Assembly (NCBI RefSeq): GCF_018476905.1
Contig: NZ_JAHCVK010000002.1
Span: forward strand, 433,365-497,364
Length of the DNA stretch: 64,000 nucleotides
Reading direction: 5' to 3'
Origin: Geomobilimonas luticola
GTDB taxonomy: Bacteria; Desulfobacterota; Desulfuromonadia; Geobacterales; Geobacteraceae
Part shown: in pieces, positions 7,031 to 15,351 of the stretch
How positions within the stretch are numbered: position 1 is the stretch's first letter
Layout: each line of letters begins with the position of its first letter
Position numbers and translations under genes: made by a program
Notes under the pieces: model-generated
Database searches by the model: none
The model's input: only the letters and a program-made list of their open reading frames with translations
Told to the model about the DNA's origin: nothing

Positions 7031-10000
7031 ATGAGCAGACGCAAAATCTTCGCATGGTCGAGTCTGGCACTGGCGATAATCGCCCTTGCCGGGGGAATCG
7101 ACGAGGGGCACGCGCGCCCCGTGACAGTGCCGGGCGGAATCCCGGATTACTTCGAGACCCCGAACTGGGCGAACAGCCCTCCCCTCCGCAAGTTCGTCGA
7201 TACGCTCCCCCCCTTGGGGTGCACCACGACGAACAATCTCGGGCAATGCATTCCCGTTGCCGTGCCTGATCAGACAACGTATCAGGGTTCCGATTACTAC
7301 GAAATCGAGCTGGTCGAGTACCGCGAGCAGATGCATTCGGACCTTCCTCCGGTCGTCGGCAACAAGATGACGGCAACGAGCGGCGGCACCAAGCTGCGCG
7401 GTTATCGGCAGGTCAATACGACGGATCCGAACCTGTTGACACCCCACTACCTGGGGCCGCTGATCGTTGCCCAGAAGGACCGGCCGGTGCGGATCAAGTT
7501 CATCAACAAGCTCCCCACGGGAACCAGCGGCAATCTCTTCATTCCGGTAGACACCACCGTCATGGGTTCTGGGGAGTACAGGATCAATTACGACCCCGCC
7601 ACCATGGCACCCGTTCCCGAGGTTAGCGGCACGTTTTCCCAGAACCGGGCGACGCTCCACCTCCACGGCGGCCGCACACCGTGGATCAGCGACGGAACTC
7701 CTCACCAGTGGATCACGCCGGCCGGCGAGAGCACAGGCTACCCGAAAGGGGTAAGCGTGCAGAACGTCCCCGACATGCCCGATCCGGGTCCTGGCGCACA
7801 GACGTTCTACTACACCAACCAGCAGAGCGCCAGGCTGATGTTCTACCACGACCATGCCTGGGGGATTACCCGCCTTAACGTCTATGTCGGTGAAGCTGCC
7901 GGCTATCTGATTGAGGACCCGGTCGAAAAGGCGATGATCAACGGCGGCACCATCGGCGGCAAGACCTTCACCGCGGGCACCATCCCCGCTGATCAGATTC
8001 CCCTGATCATTCAGGACAAGACTTTTGTTAGAGCAACAAATCCTGCCACAGACCCAATGTCAATTCGCAACACCGACCCGACCTGGAACTGGGGATCCAC
8101 CCCTGGAACGCCGGTTAACGGCGACCTCTGGTGGCCCCATGTCTACATGCCGGCCCAGAACCCCTTCAACCCTGACCTGAGCGGTATCAATCCAATGGGA
8201 CGCTGGCACTACGGCCCCTGGTTCTTCCCGTCCACTCCGACGTGCGGTTCCTCCCCGGACGCGGTAAAACCGTTCTGCGTCGACCACGGACCGGTCGCCA
8301 ACATCTATTACGACTGCGGCCCTGGCGGCGCCTGCACCAACCCGGGTCAGCCCCCCGAGATGCCCGGCACCCCCAATGTGTCATGGGGTGCGGAAGCGTT
8401 CCTGGACACCATGGTGGTGAACGGAACCGCCTACCCGTCCCTCACGGTTGATCCGAAGGCCTACCGCTTCAGGATTCTGAACGCCGCCCACGACCGGTTC
8501 CTGAACCTGCAACTGTACCAGGCCGATCCGACCTACACCCCCTTCGACCCCGTAACCGGCCTGGCTAACCCCGGTTACCAGAAGGAAGTGAAGATGGTTC
8601 CCGCATCACCGCACCCGGACTGCAGCGCAACCGTCACGACGAACTGTACCTGCGTCACGGGATTCACACCAGCCGGATGCTTCCCGGCAACCTGGCCGAC
8701 GGACGGCAGGGAAGGCGGCGTACCCGATCCTGCCCTGAGAGGCCCGGCCTGGATCCAGATCGGTACCGAAGGCGGTTTCCTGCCGGCGCCGGTAGTCCTG
8801 AACAACACACCGGTCAAATGGAATGTGGACCCGACCATGTTCAACGTCGGCAACGTGCTCCAGCAGGCCGACGGTGGCGGTACCCTCTTCCTGGGTCCGG
8901 CTGAACGGGGTGATGTCATCGTCGACTTCTCCCAGTATGCCGGCAAAACCCTGATTCTCTACAATGACGCTCCCACGGCCTTCCCGGCGCTCGACCCGCA
9001 CTACGACTACTACACGGGTGCCCCGGATCGTACCGACATCGGTGGCTACACCGCCATACCGGCAGGCTACGGCCCCAACATCCGGACCGTCATGCAGATC
9101 AAGGTGAATGCGGGAGCCAACAGCACGGCGACTCCGGATTACTACAACCCGGCAACCTTGACCGCGCTGCAGGATGCCTTCAAGACCACGGCAACGGCAC
9201 CGGGAGCCTTCTCGCTCGGGCAGGATCCCATCGTCGTCGGCCAGACCGCCTACAATTCCACCTACAACACCACCTTCCCCGCCACATGGCCGAACTGGGG
9301 CGTATCGAGGATCTCGGACGGTGCCATCAGCTTCCAGAAAGTCGACGGGACCATTGTCAGCAATTTCCCCATGAAACCGAAGGCCATCCATGACGAGATG
9401 GGCGCTACCTTCGACGACTACGGGCGGATGAGCGCCAAACTGGGGCTGGAACTCCCCTTCACCAACGCCGCGATTGCCAACTTCATCCTCCAGAACTATG
9501 TCGACCCGGCCACCGAAGTCGTGAAACCTGGCCAGGTGCAGATATGGAGAATCACCCACAACGGCGTGGACACGCACCCCATCCATTTCCACCTGTTTGA
9601 TGTACAGGTGCTCAACCGGGTCGGTTGGGACGGGTTCATCAGACTCCCCGACACCAATGAGCTGGGATGGAAGGACACCGTCAGAATGTCACCGCTGGAG
9701 GACACGATCGTCGCATTGAGGCCGGTCATGCCCACCGTTCCCTTCCCCCTTCCCGAGAGCGTTCGGCCTCTGAATCCCATGACCCCCCTGGGGGACATGA
9801 TGGGATTCTCGCAAATCGACACGACGGATGGAGGAAATCTGGCTCCCCCCATGACGAACAGGCTGGCCAATTTCGGGTTTGAGTACGTCTGGCACTGCCA
9901 TATCCTCAGCCATGAAGAGAACGACATGATGCGGCCGGTGGTCCTGCGGGTAAAAGACAGTCTCGGCGTATTCAACAACGGTGACTGGTACCAGGACTAC

Positions 10001-10699
10001 AACAGCAATGGCGCCTGGAATACCGCCATCGACAAGATCCTTACGTTCGGCACGGCCGGGGACATTCCCGTTTCCGGCGACTGGAACGGTTCCGGGACGA
10101 GCAAGCTCGGCCTGTTCAACAACGGCACCTGGACACTGGATACGACCGGCAGTGGCGTTCAGGGTGCCGGCAACACGACCTACACCTTCGGCATCGGCAT
10201 CCCCGGGGCTGTCCCGGTCACCGGAGACTGGACCGGAAACGGCAAGGGAACCACGAAGATCGGCGTATTCACCAACGGCACCTGGTATCTTGACCTGAAC
10301 GGCAACGGTGCCTGGGACGGCACGCCTACCGATGCCATCTACAACTTCGGCACCGGCCTCGCCGGCGCCATACCGGTTACCGGAGACTGGACCGGAAACG
10401 GAACCACGAAGATCGGCGTATTCGTCAACGGCACCTGGTATCTCGACCTGAACGGCAACGGCGCCTGGGACGGCACGCCAACCGACGCCATGTATGTTTT
10501 CGGTGCAGGAGTTGCTGGTGCACTGCCGGCTACCGGCGACTGGACGGGAACAGGGAGCACAAGGGTCGGCATATATGCCAACGGCACCTGGTATCTTGAC
10601 CTGAACGGCAACGGCGCCTGGGACGGCACGCCTACCGATGCAACCCATATCTTCGGCGCAGGCATGACCGGAGCAGTACCGGTCATCGGCAAGTGGTAA
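7031..10699 (+). CDS. Giant secreted multicopper oxidase (OmpB/MofA-like) with five C-terminal repeats
   Basis: 1222 residues, starting after AAAGGAGG. A signal peptide (about 1-28, ending GGIDEGHA) is followed by cupredoxin domains. All copper-site motifs are present: HLHGG (His210/212), YHDHAWG (His273/275), HPIHFH (His849/852/854) and WHCHILSHEENDMM (His955, Cys956, His957, His961, with Met966 as possible type-1 axial ligand). Copper-site spacing is much wider than in ~500-residue laccases, and Cys-rich insertions occur near residues 64-74, 405-440 and 530-555. Residues 976-1222 are five propeller-like repeats ending in GKW. Large multicopper oxidases of this kind in Geobacter (OmpB, OmpC) and in Mn(II)-oxidising bacteria act on metals at the cell surface. 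A role as metal or phenol oxidase or in copper handling is inferred; the substrate is not readable. FKBP genes lie on both sides, consistent with assisted folding. Confidence 0.93.
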   Translation: MSRRKIFAWSSLALAIIALAGGIDEGHARPVTVPGGIPDYFETPNWANSPPLRKFVDTLPPLGCTTTNNLGQCIPVAVPDQTTYQGSDYYEIELVEYREQMHSDLPPVVGNKMTATSGGTKLRGYRQVNTTDPNLLTPHYLGPLIVAQKDRPVRIKFINKLPTGTSGNLFIPVDTTVMGSGEYRINYDPATMAPVPEVSGTFSQNRATLHLHGGRTPWISDGTPHQWITPAGESTGYPKGVSVQNVPDMPDPGPGAQTFYYTNQQSARLMFYHDHAWGITRLNVYVGEAAGYLIEDPVEKAMINGGTIGGKTFTAGTIPADQIPLIIQDKTFVRATNPATDPMSIRNTDPTWNWGSTPGTPVNGDLWWPHVYMPAQNPFNPDLSGINPMGRWHYGPWFFPSTPTCGSSPDAVKPFCVDHGPVANIYYDCGPGGACTNPGQPPEMPGTPNVSWGAEAFLDTMVVNGTAYPSLTVDPKAYRFRILNAAHDRFLNLQLYQADPTYTPFDPVTGLANPGYQKEVKMVPASPHPDCSATVTTNCTCVTGFTPAGCFPATWPTDGREGGVPDPALRGPAWIQIGTEGGFLPAPVVLNNTPVKWNVDPTMFNVGNVLQQADGGGTLFLGPAERGDVIVDFSQYAGKTLILYNDAPTAFPALDPHYDYYTGAPDRTDIGGYTAIPAGYGPNIRTVMQIKVNAGANSTATPDYYNPATLTALQDAFKTTATAPGAFSLGQDPIVVGQTAYNSTYNTTFPATWPNWGVSRISDGAISFQKVDGTIVSNFPMKPKAIHDEMGATFDDYGRMSAKLGLELPFTNAAIANFILQNYVDPATEVVKPGQVQIWRITHNGVDTHPIHFHLFDVQVLNRVGWDGFIRLPDTNELGWKDTVRMSPLEDTIVALRPVMPTVPFPLPESVRPLNPMTPLGDMMGFSQIDTTDGGNLAPPMTNRLANFGFEYVWHCHILSHEENDMMRPVVLRVKDSLGVFNNGDWYQDYNSNGAWNTAIDKILTFGTAGDIPVSGDWNGSGTSKLGLFNNGTWTLDTTGSGVQGAGNTTYTFGIGIPGAVPVTGDWTGNGKGTTKIGVFTNGTWYLDLNGNGAWDGTPTDAIYNFGTGLAGAIPVTGDWTGNGTTKIGVFVNGTWYLDLNGNGAWDGTPTDAMYVFGAGVAGALPATGDWTGTGSTRVGIYANGTWYLDLNGNGAWDGTPTDATHIFGAGMTGAVPVIGKW
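9956..10696 (+). repeat. Five-repeat C-terminal domain of multicopper oxidase 1
   Basis: Five tandem ~50-codon units follow the last copper ligand closely. Units 3-5 carry the full NGTWYLDLNGNGAWDGTPTD signature; units 1 and 2 are more diverged (NGDWYQDYNSNGAW and NGTWTLDTTGSG). Unit 2 matches unit 2 of the subtilase more closely than its own neighbours, so the whole five-unit block appears to have been inherited as one domain rather than expanded separately. It ends at VIGKW. Confidence 0.9.
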
Positions 10700-10725
10700 C
10701 ATCTGGTTTCATGCAGTAAAGACAA

Positions 10726-10759
10726 GGGTGCGTCTCCTTCGCGGGACGCACCCTTTTTT
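10726..10759 (+). terminator. Intrinsic terminator after multicopper oxidase 1
   Basis: The stem GGGTGCGTC(T) / GGACGCACCC (10726-10735 with 10744-10753) has an 8-base loop and is followed by six T. It closely resembles the terminator after multicopper oxidase 2. Confidence 0.88.
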
Positions 10760-10767
10760 CTGACAGA

Positions 10768-10830
10768 TAGGACAAAATCTGAGTGTGTCCTAAAGAAAGC
10801 ACCGATACTGAATTCGGATATACCCCGAAT
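10768..10830. promoter_or_regulatory. Two perfect inverted repeats upstream of the second FKBP gene
   Basis: TAGGACA (10768-10774) is mirrored by TGTCCTA (10786-10792) with an 11-base spacer. ATTCGG (10812-10817) is mirrored by CCGAAT (10825-10830) with a 7-base spacer. They lie between the terminator and the FKBP start at 10934 and could be operators. No regulator is assigned; short palindromes also arise by chance. Confidence 0.3.
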
Positions 10831-10933
10831 ATACACAGCGATCCGGCCGTGTACACTTGATGTACTGAAAACTGGCTCTCCGGCCCGCAGCCCGCGTCAG
10901 GCCACACACATACCATGTATCAGGAGGAGATCC

Positions 10934-11818
10934 ATGCAATCAAGCCGTTTCACGCTCCAGGGACGTCGTGCGATGCACGCCTTTGACTGGCCCGCCATGA
11001 ATTTTCTTGGCCCTTTCTCCAGCTGTTCCCATCCTTCTGCAAGCACTGCAACCCGTACTTCGGCCATTGAACAGTTCATCCGCCGAAGCAGCACTCTTGC
11101 CTGTTTCAACCCAATCGAAAAATTTCGCGCCTTGAAATGCGCTTTTCTCGGATTTACCTGCCTGATTCTATTGCCCGGCATCAGCATGGCAGCCGGGAGC
11201 ATGGAACTCAAAACCGAAGCAGAAAAAATCAACTACAGCGTAGGTTACCAGATAGGTGGCGACTTTAAGGCACAGGGGGTGGAACTCACTCCTGATCTGC
11301 TGGTGCAGGGGATTCGGGATGCCCTCGCAAAAACTGCGCCGCTCATGACCCCGCAGCAGATGACGACGACCCTCGTCAACCTGAAGAAGAAGATTGTTGC
11401 CGATCAGCAACGCCAGGAAAAAAATGCGGCTGAGGAAAATCGCAAGGCGAGTGCCGCCTTCCTGAAAGAACATGCCAAGCAGAAAGGGGTAACGGCCCTG
11501 CCGAGCGGGGTTCAGTACAAGGTCATCAAGGCAGGGTCCGGCAGGAAACCGACCCTCCAGGACAGCGTAAGCATCAATTACCGGGTGACGCGCATCGACG
11601 GCACGGAAATCGCCCGTACCGAAGCTGGCGCACCCAGATCGTATCCCGTTGCCAAGGCGATCCCCGGTCTGCAGGAGGTCCTGCCGTTGATGGAAGAAGG
11701 TGCCAAATGGGAGATAGTCCTCCCCACCGCAAAAGCTGCGGGTGGCCACGAACCCCTCGATGACATGGGTGTTATCATCTACGAACTGGAACTTGTCTCC
11801 ATCCTTCCAGCCAAGTAG
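10934..11818 (+). CDS. FkpA-like exported FKBP-family protein with degenerate isomerase site
   Basis: 294 residues from an ATG preceded by AGGAGGAGA. The first ~66 residues have no recognisable domain. A signal-like segment comes only at about 67-90 (LKCAFLGFTCLILLPGISMA), so either the export signal is internal with a long n-region or translation starts at the TTG at 11132 (no good ribosome site there). An FkpA-type N-domain (about 95-190) and an FKBP domain (about 195-294) follow. Compared with the FKBP at 5839, the Phe-Asp pair is replaced (TEIARTEAG), the Trp of the Val-Ile-x-x-Trp motif is Leu (AIPGLQEVL) and the later Tyr is lost (TAKAAGGHEP). It may therefore be a chaperone with little isomerase activity. 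It lies between the two multicopper oxidase genes. Confidence 0.85.
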   Translation: MQSSRFTLQGRRAMHAFDWPAMNFLGPFSSCSHPSASTATRTSAIEQFIRRSSTLACFNPIEKFRALKCAFLGFTCLILLPGISMAAGSMELKTEAEKINYSVGYQIGGDFKAQGVELTPDLLVQGIRDALAKTAPLMTPQQMTTTLVNLKKKIVADQQRQEKNAAEENRKASAAFLKEHAKQKGVTALPSGVQYKVIKAGSGRKPTLQDSVSINYRVTRIDGTEIARTEAGAPRSYPVAKAIPGLQEVLPLMEEGAKWEIVLPTAKAAGGHEPLDDMGVIIYELELVSILPAK

Positions 11819-11881
11819 TGGATGGGAAGCATGTGCAATGAATCGGGAAGTACTTATTTCGCTCGTGAGAAAGGGGGAAAC

Positions 11882-12010
11882 ATGGGTACCATCACCTCAA
11901 TGACCGGATTGCGCACCATTATCCAACGATATCCCAGGACATCACAGCTGCCACACTGGATTGGCGCCGACAAGCGCACTATCCCGGATTCAGAAGGAGG
12001 AGCTTCATGA
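11882..12010 (+). CDS. Possible small leader ORF overlapping multicopper oxidase 2 start
   Basis: A 42-codon frame from ATG 11882 after AAAGGGGGAAAC. It ends in a TGA that overlaps the next ATG by four bases (ATGA). The product is mildly basic with no signal peptide or known motif. The good ribosome site and start-stop overlap suggest translational coupling, but a chance frame is quite possible. Confidence 0.3.
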   Translation: MGTITSMTGLRTIIQRYPRTSQLPHWIGADKRTIPDSEGGAS

Positions 12011-15000
12011 AAAATAATCATCTGCGATGGCATGTGACTGTTTTACCCATTGCCGCCCTCGCCTTATTGAGCCTGGCGGCGATTCCGCCCGCCCTTGCCG
12101 TCCCTCTCCCCGGCGGAACGCTTGACCCGCTGACCATTCCAAAGTATGTGACTCCGCTCGTCATTCCACCCGAAATGCCCAAGAGCGGTGCTGCGTCACC
12201 GGCTCCCGCAGCCGATTACGACATTGCAGTCCGGCAGTTCAAGCAGCAGATCCTCCCCGGTGGTGTATGGGGGACTTCTTTCCCCAACCCGCTGGGTACG
12301 GTACCCGCAACAGTAGGCCCCTTCCCCGCGTCAACCGTCTGGAGCTACGGTCGTGCGTCCGACCCCCCCCCCGATTCAACTGCCAAAGGTGGTGGTGCGG
12401 GGATTGCTCCTGCTCCTAACTCCAGTTTCAACTATCCGGCCTTCACGGTCGAAGCCGCCACGGCTACGCCGACCAACGTGCGCTGGATCAATGACCTGGT
12501 CACGGATCCGGTTGCCTGCGGGGCATCAGCCGACAAGACCATTGCGGCCTGCAATTTCCTCCCCCACCTGTTCAGTGTCGACCAGACCCTGCACTGGGCC
12601 AACCCCCCCAAGGCAAACTGCATGATGATGCCCGCCAACCGGACCGACTGCCACACCGAGGTCGCGGCTCCCTACACCGGCCCGGTGCCGATCGTGACCC
12701 ACGTCCATGGCGCCCACGTGCAGCCCCACAGCGACGGTTATCCGGAAGCCTGGTGGCTGCCCGGAGTCCCCGGCACCAAAGGCATCCCCGCCAGTTATGG
12801 TGATCGCGGGTCGATCTTTACCCAGTCCAACAACGCCAACACCGTTTCCGGCTCCGCATACTACAGCTATGAGAACACCCAGCCGGCAACCACCCTCTGG
12901 TACCACGACCACGCGCTTGGCCTGACCCGGCTGAACGTCTATGCCGGGCCCGCCGGCTTCTGGCTCCTCCGGGGAGGCAGCCACGACACGGCGGCCGGGG
13001 TCCTGCCGGGACCGGCCCCGAGCGGTGCCGGCGACCCGAACTTCAATGCATCGTATCGCAACGCCATACGCGAAATTCCGGTGGTTATCCAGGACCGCTC
13101 CTTCAACACCGACGGTTCACTCTTCTTCCCGGCTACCCGCACCTTCTTCGACGGTTATACCGGCCCCTTTATCGGCGGCACCGGCACTCCGGCCGGCCCT
13201 TCGGACATCTCCGGCATCTGGAACCCGGAAGCTTTCTTCAACACCATGGTGGTCAACGGCACTACCTGGCCGACGATGAATGTTGCCCCGGTCCGTTACC
13301 GCCTGCGCCTGCTCAACGGCTGCAATGCCCGGACCCTCAACCTGTCGATGTTTGTCATGAACAATCTGGGCGCCGATAACAAGCCGGGAACTGCCGATGA
13401 CACCATCGGACCAGACCTCCTGCCCGCGACTGCCGATGATCCCCTCGGTGCAGAAATTCCCTTCTATCAGATCGGCGGCGACCAGGGATTCCTCCCCAAG
13501 GTCGTTAAAATCACAACCGGCTTTACCACTACTCTTCCTGGCGGCGGCGGTGCGGGAACTCCGGTCGCAGCTCCCGACGCACGCCAGGCCCTTCTCATGG
13601 GCCCCGCGGAACGAACAGACGTGATTGTCGATTTCTCCGGCCTGGCTCCCGGCACCCGGGTCCGCATGATCAATACCGCACCCGATGCCCCCTTCGGTGG
13701 TTTTCCGCCGCAGCCATTTCTCCCCGGCGATGTTGCCGATCCTCTTACCACCGGCCAGGTCATGGATTTCGTCGTCAATTTGACAGGTACCGATACAACT
13801 ACCCCACCGCAAAACCTGACCCTCCCCGCAGAGGGAGCGCTCGGCGCCACAACGAACACACGTCAGGTCTCGCTCAACGAGTTGTCATCCGATCAGGTCT
13901 GTGTTGAGCAAAACATCATCGACGGAGCGATCATCGGTACGCTTTTCAGCACCTTTGCCGGCGACCCGAATTTCCTGGCCAATTGCGCTGCAGCTGCTGT
14001 TGCTCCCGGCAATTTCGCGACACCCATGGGGCCCCGCATGGCACAGTTGGGCGTGCTGACAACCGATGCCATGGGCAACGTTATGGCCGTGCCGAAAAAG
14101 TGGGGTGACGCTATAACCGAGACCCCTGCCCTGAACAGCACGGAAGTATGGGAAATTTACAACACCACCATGGACGCCCACCCGATCCACCTCCACCTGG
14201 TGCGCTTCTCGGTAGTCGAACGGCAGAACCTTGATATGGTGACCATGCTGCCCGTCGCCGGGACAGTGACCCCGGCACTCCCCAACGAACTCGGGTACAA
14301 GGACACCGTGATCGCCTATCCCGGCCAGATTACCCGGATCAAGGCGAAGTTCGACATCGCCGGCCTTTACGTCTGGCATTGCCACATCATCGATCACGAA
14401 GACAATGAGATGATGCGGTCGTACATGGTAATAGCCCCTGACAAAATCGGCGTGTACAACGGCGGAACCCTGTACCTGGATATCAACGGGAACAATGCAT
14501 GGGACGGCACGCCTACCGACCGTCTCTTCTCCTTCAACTGGGGATTCCCCAATCCGGTGGCCGTAAACGGCGACTGGACAGGCACGGGCATCAAAAGGAT
14601 AGGTTTCTATTCCAATGGAACCTGGTATCTCGATCTGAACGACAACGGGTTGTTTGACAGCACCCCGACGGACGCCATGTATACCTTTGGTGTCGGTCTC
14701 ACCGGAGCCATACCGGTGACCGGCCACTGGGCGGGAATGGGAACGACTTCCCAGCTCGGCGTGTACGACAACGGTACCTGGTATCTGGACCTGAACGGTA
14801 ACGGCGCCTGGGATGGCACACCGACGGACGCCATGTACACCTTCGGTGCCGGCCTTACGGGAGCTGTTCCCGTGACCGGCGACTGGACGGGAACCGGGAC
14901 TACCAGAATCGGCGTATACCATAACGGCGTCTGGTATCTGGACCTGAACGGCAACGGCGCCTGGGATGGCACGCCGACGGACGCCATGTACACCTTCGGT

Positions 15001-15195
15001 GCCGGCCTTGCCGGGGCACTCCCCGTGACCGGCGACTGGACGGGAACCATATCCTCGAAAGTCGGCGTGTACGACAACGGCATGTGGTACGTTGACCTGA
15101 ACGGCAACGGCGCCTGGGACGGCACTCCGACGGATGGCCTGTATACCTTCGGTGCCGGCCTTGCCGGGGCGTTGCCTGTTGCAGGCAAATGGTAA
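12007..15195 (+). CDS. Second giant secreted multicopper oxidase with five C-terminal repeats
   Basis: 1062 residues, with AGGAGG in front of the ATG. Signal peptide about 1-32 (ALLSLAAIPPALAV). Copper motifs are complete: THVHGAH (His232/234), YHDHALG (His300/302), HPIHLH (His725/728/730) and WHCHIIDHEDNEMM (His791, Cys792, His793, His797, probable axial Met802). An Asp-rich stretch at about 451-480 (NNLGADNKPGTADDTIGPD, then LPATADDP) resembles calcium-binding loops. Residues 812-1062 are five repeats ending in GKW. It differs enough from multicopper oxidase 1 to be an old paralogue rather than a recent duplication, although the repeat domains are very alike. It is probably a surface or periplasmic oxidase of metals or organics; the substrate is unknown. 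A terminator follows closely. Confidence 0.93.
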   Translation: MKNNHLRWHVTVLPIAALALLSLAAIPPALAVPLPGGTLDPLTIPKYVTPLVIPPEMPKSGAASPAPAADYDIAVRQFKQQILPGGVWGTSFPNPLGTVPATVGPFPASTVWSYGRASDPPPDSTAKGGGAGIAPAPNSSFNYPAFTVEAATATPTNVRWINDLVTDPVACGASADKTIAACNFLPHLFSVDQTLHWANPPKANCMMMPANRTDCHTEVAAPYTGPVPIVTHVHGAHVQPHSDGYPEAWWLPGVPGTKGIPASYGDRGSIFTQSNNANTVSGSAYYSYENTQPATTLWYHDHALGLTRLNVYAGPAGFWLLRGGSHDTAAGVLPGPAPSGAGDPNFNASYRNAIREIPVVIQDRSFNTDGSLFFPATRTFFDGYTGPFIGGTGTPAGPSDISGIWNPEAFFNTMVVNGTTWPTMNVAPVRYRLRLLNGCNARTLNLSMFVMNNLGADNKPGTADDTIGPDLLPATADDPLGAEIPFYQIGGDQGFLPKVVKITTGFTTTLPGGGGAGTPVAAPDARQALLMGPAERTDVIVDFSGLAPGTRVRMINTAPDAPFGGFPPQPFLPGDVADPLTTGQVMDFVVNLTGTDTTTPPQNLTLPAEGALGATTNTRQVSLNELSSDQVCVEQNIIDGAIIGTLFSTFAGDPNFLANCAAAAVAPGNFATPMGPRMAQLGVLTTDAMGNVMAVPKKWGDAITETPALNSTEVWEIYNTTMDAHPIHLHLVRFSVVERQNLDMVTMLPVAGTVTPALPNELGYKDTVIAYPGQITRIKAKFDIAGLYVWHCHIIDHEDNEMMRSYMVIAPDKIGVYNGGTLYLDINGNNAWDGTPTDRLFSFNWGFPNPVAVNGDWTGTGIKRIGFYSNGTWYLDLNDNGLFDSTPTDAMYTFGVGLTGAIPVTGHWAGMGTTSQLGVYDNGTWYLDLNGNGAWDGTPTDAMYTFGAGLTGAVPVTGDWTGTGTTRIGVYHNGVWYLDLNGNGAWDGTPTDAMYTFGAGLAGALPVTGDWTGTISSKVGVYDNGMWYVDLNGNGAWDGTPTDGLYTFGAGLAGALPVAGKW
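14440..15192 (+). repeat. Five-repeat C-terminal domain of multicopper oxidase 2
   Basis: Five ~50-codon units start directly after the last copper motif. Units 3-5 are nearly identical to one another at DNA level (WYLDLNGNGAWDGTPTDAMY in the first two). Unit 1 is the most diverged (GGTLYLDINGNNAWD). It ends VAGKW. The copy number of five and the terminal residues match the other three proteins. Confidence 0.9.
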
Positions 15196-15233
15196 TGACT
15201 CGATAGAAGTCAGTGACGTTCAATGGAGATACA

Positions 15234-15267
15234 GGGTGCGTCCGCATTCACGGACGCACCCTTTTTT
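15234..15267 (+). terminator. Intrinsic terminator after multicopper oxidase 2
   Basis: A perfect 11-base stem GGGTGCGTCCG / CGGACGCACCC (15234-15244 with 15251-15261), a six-base loop and six T. It separates the oxidase unit from the polysaccharide locus. Confidence 0.92.
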
Positions 15268-15351
15268 CATGAAACTCTGGAATATTTTCGCAAATGCTCT
15301 ATAATTACGCCATTGCATAAAATCCCTCTCTTGAAATGAACCTATGCCCCT

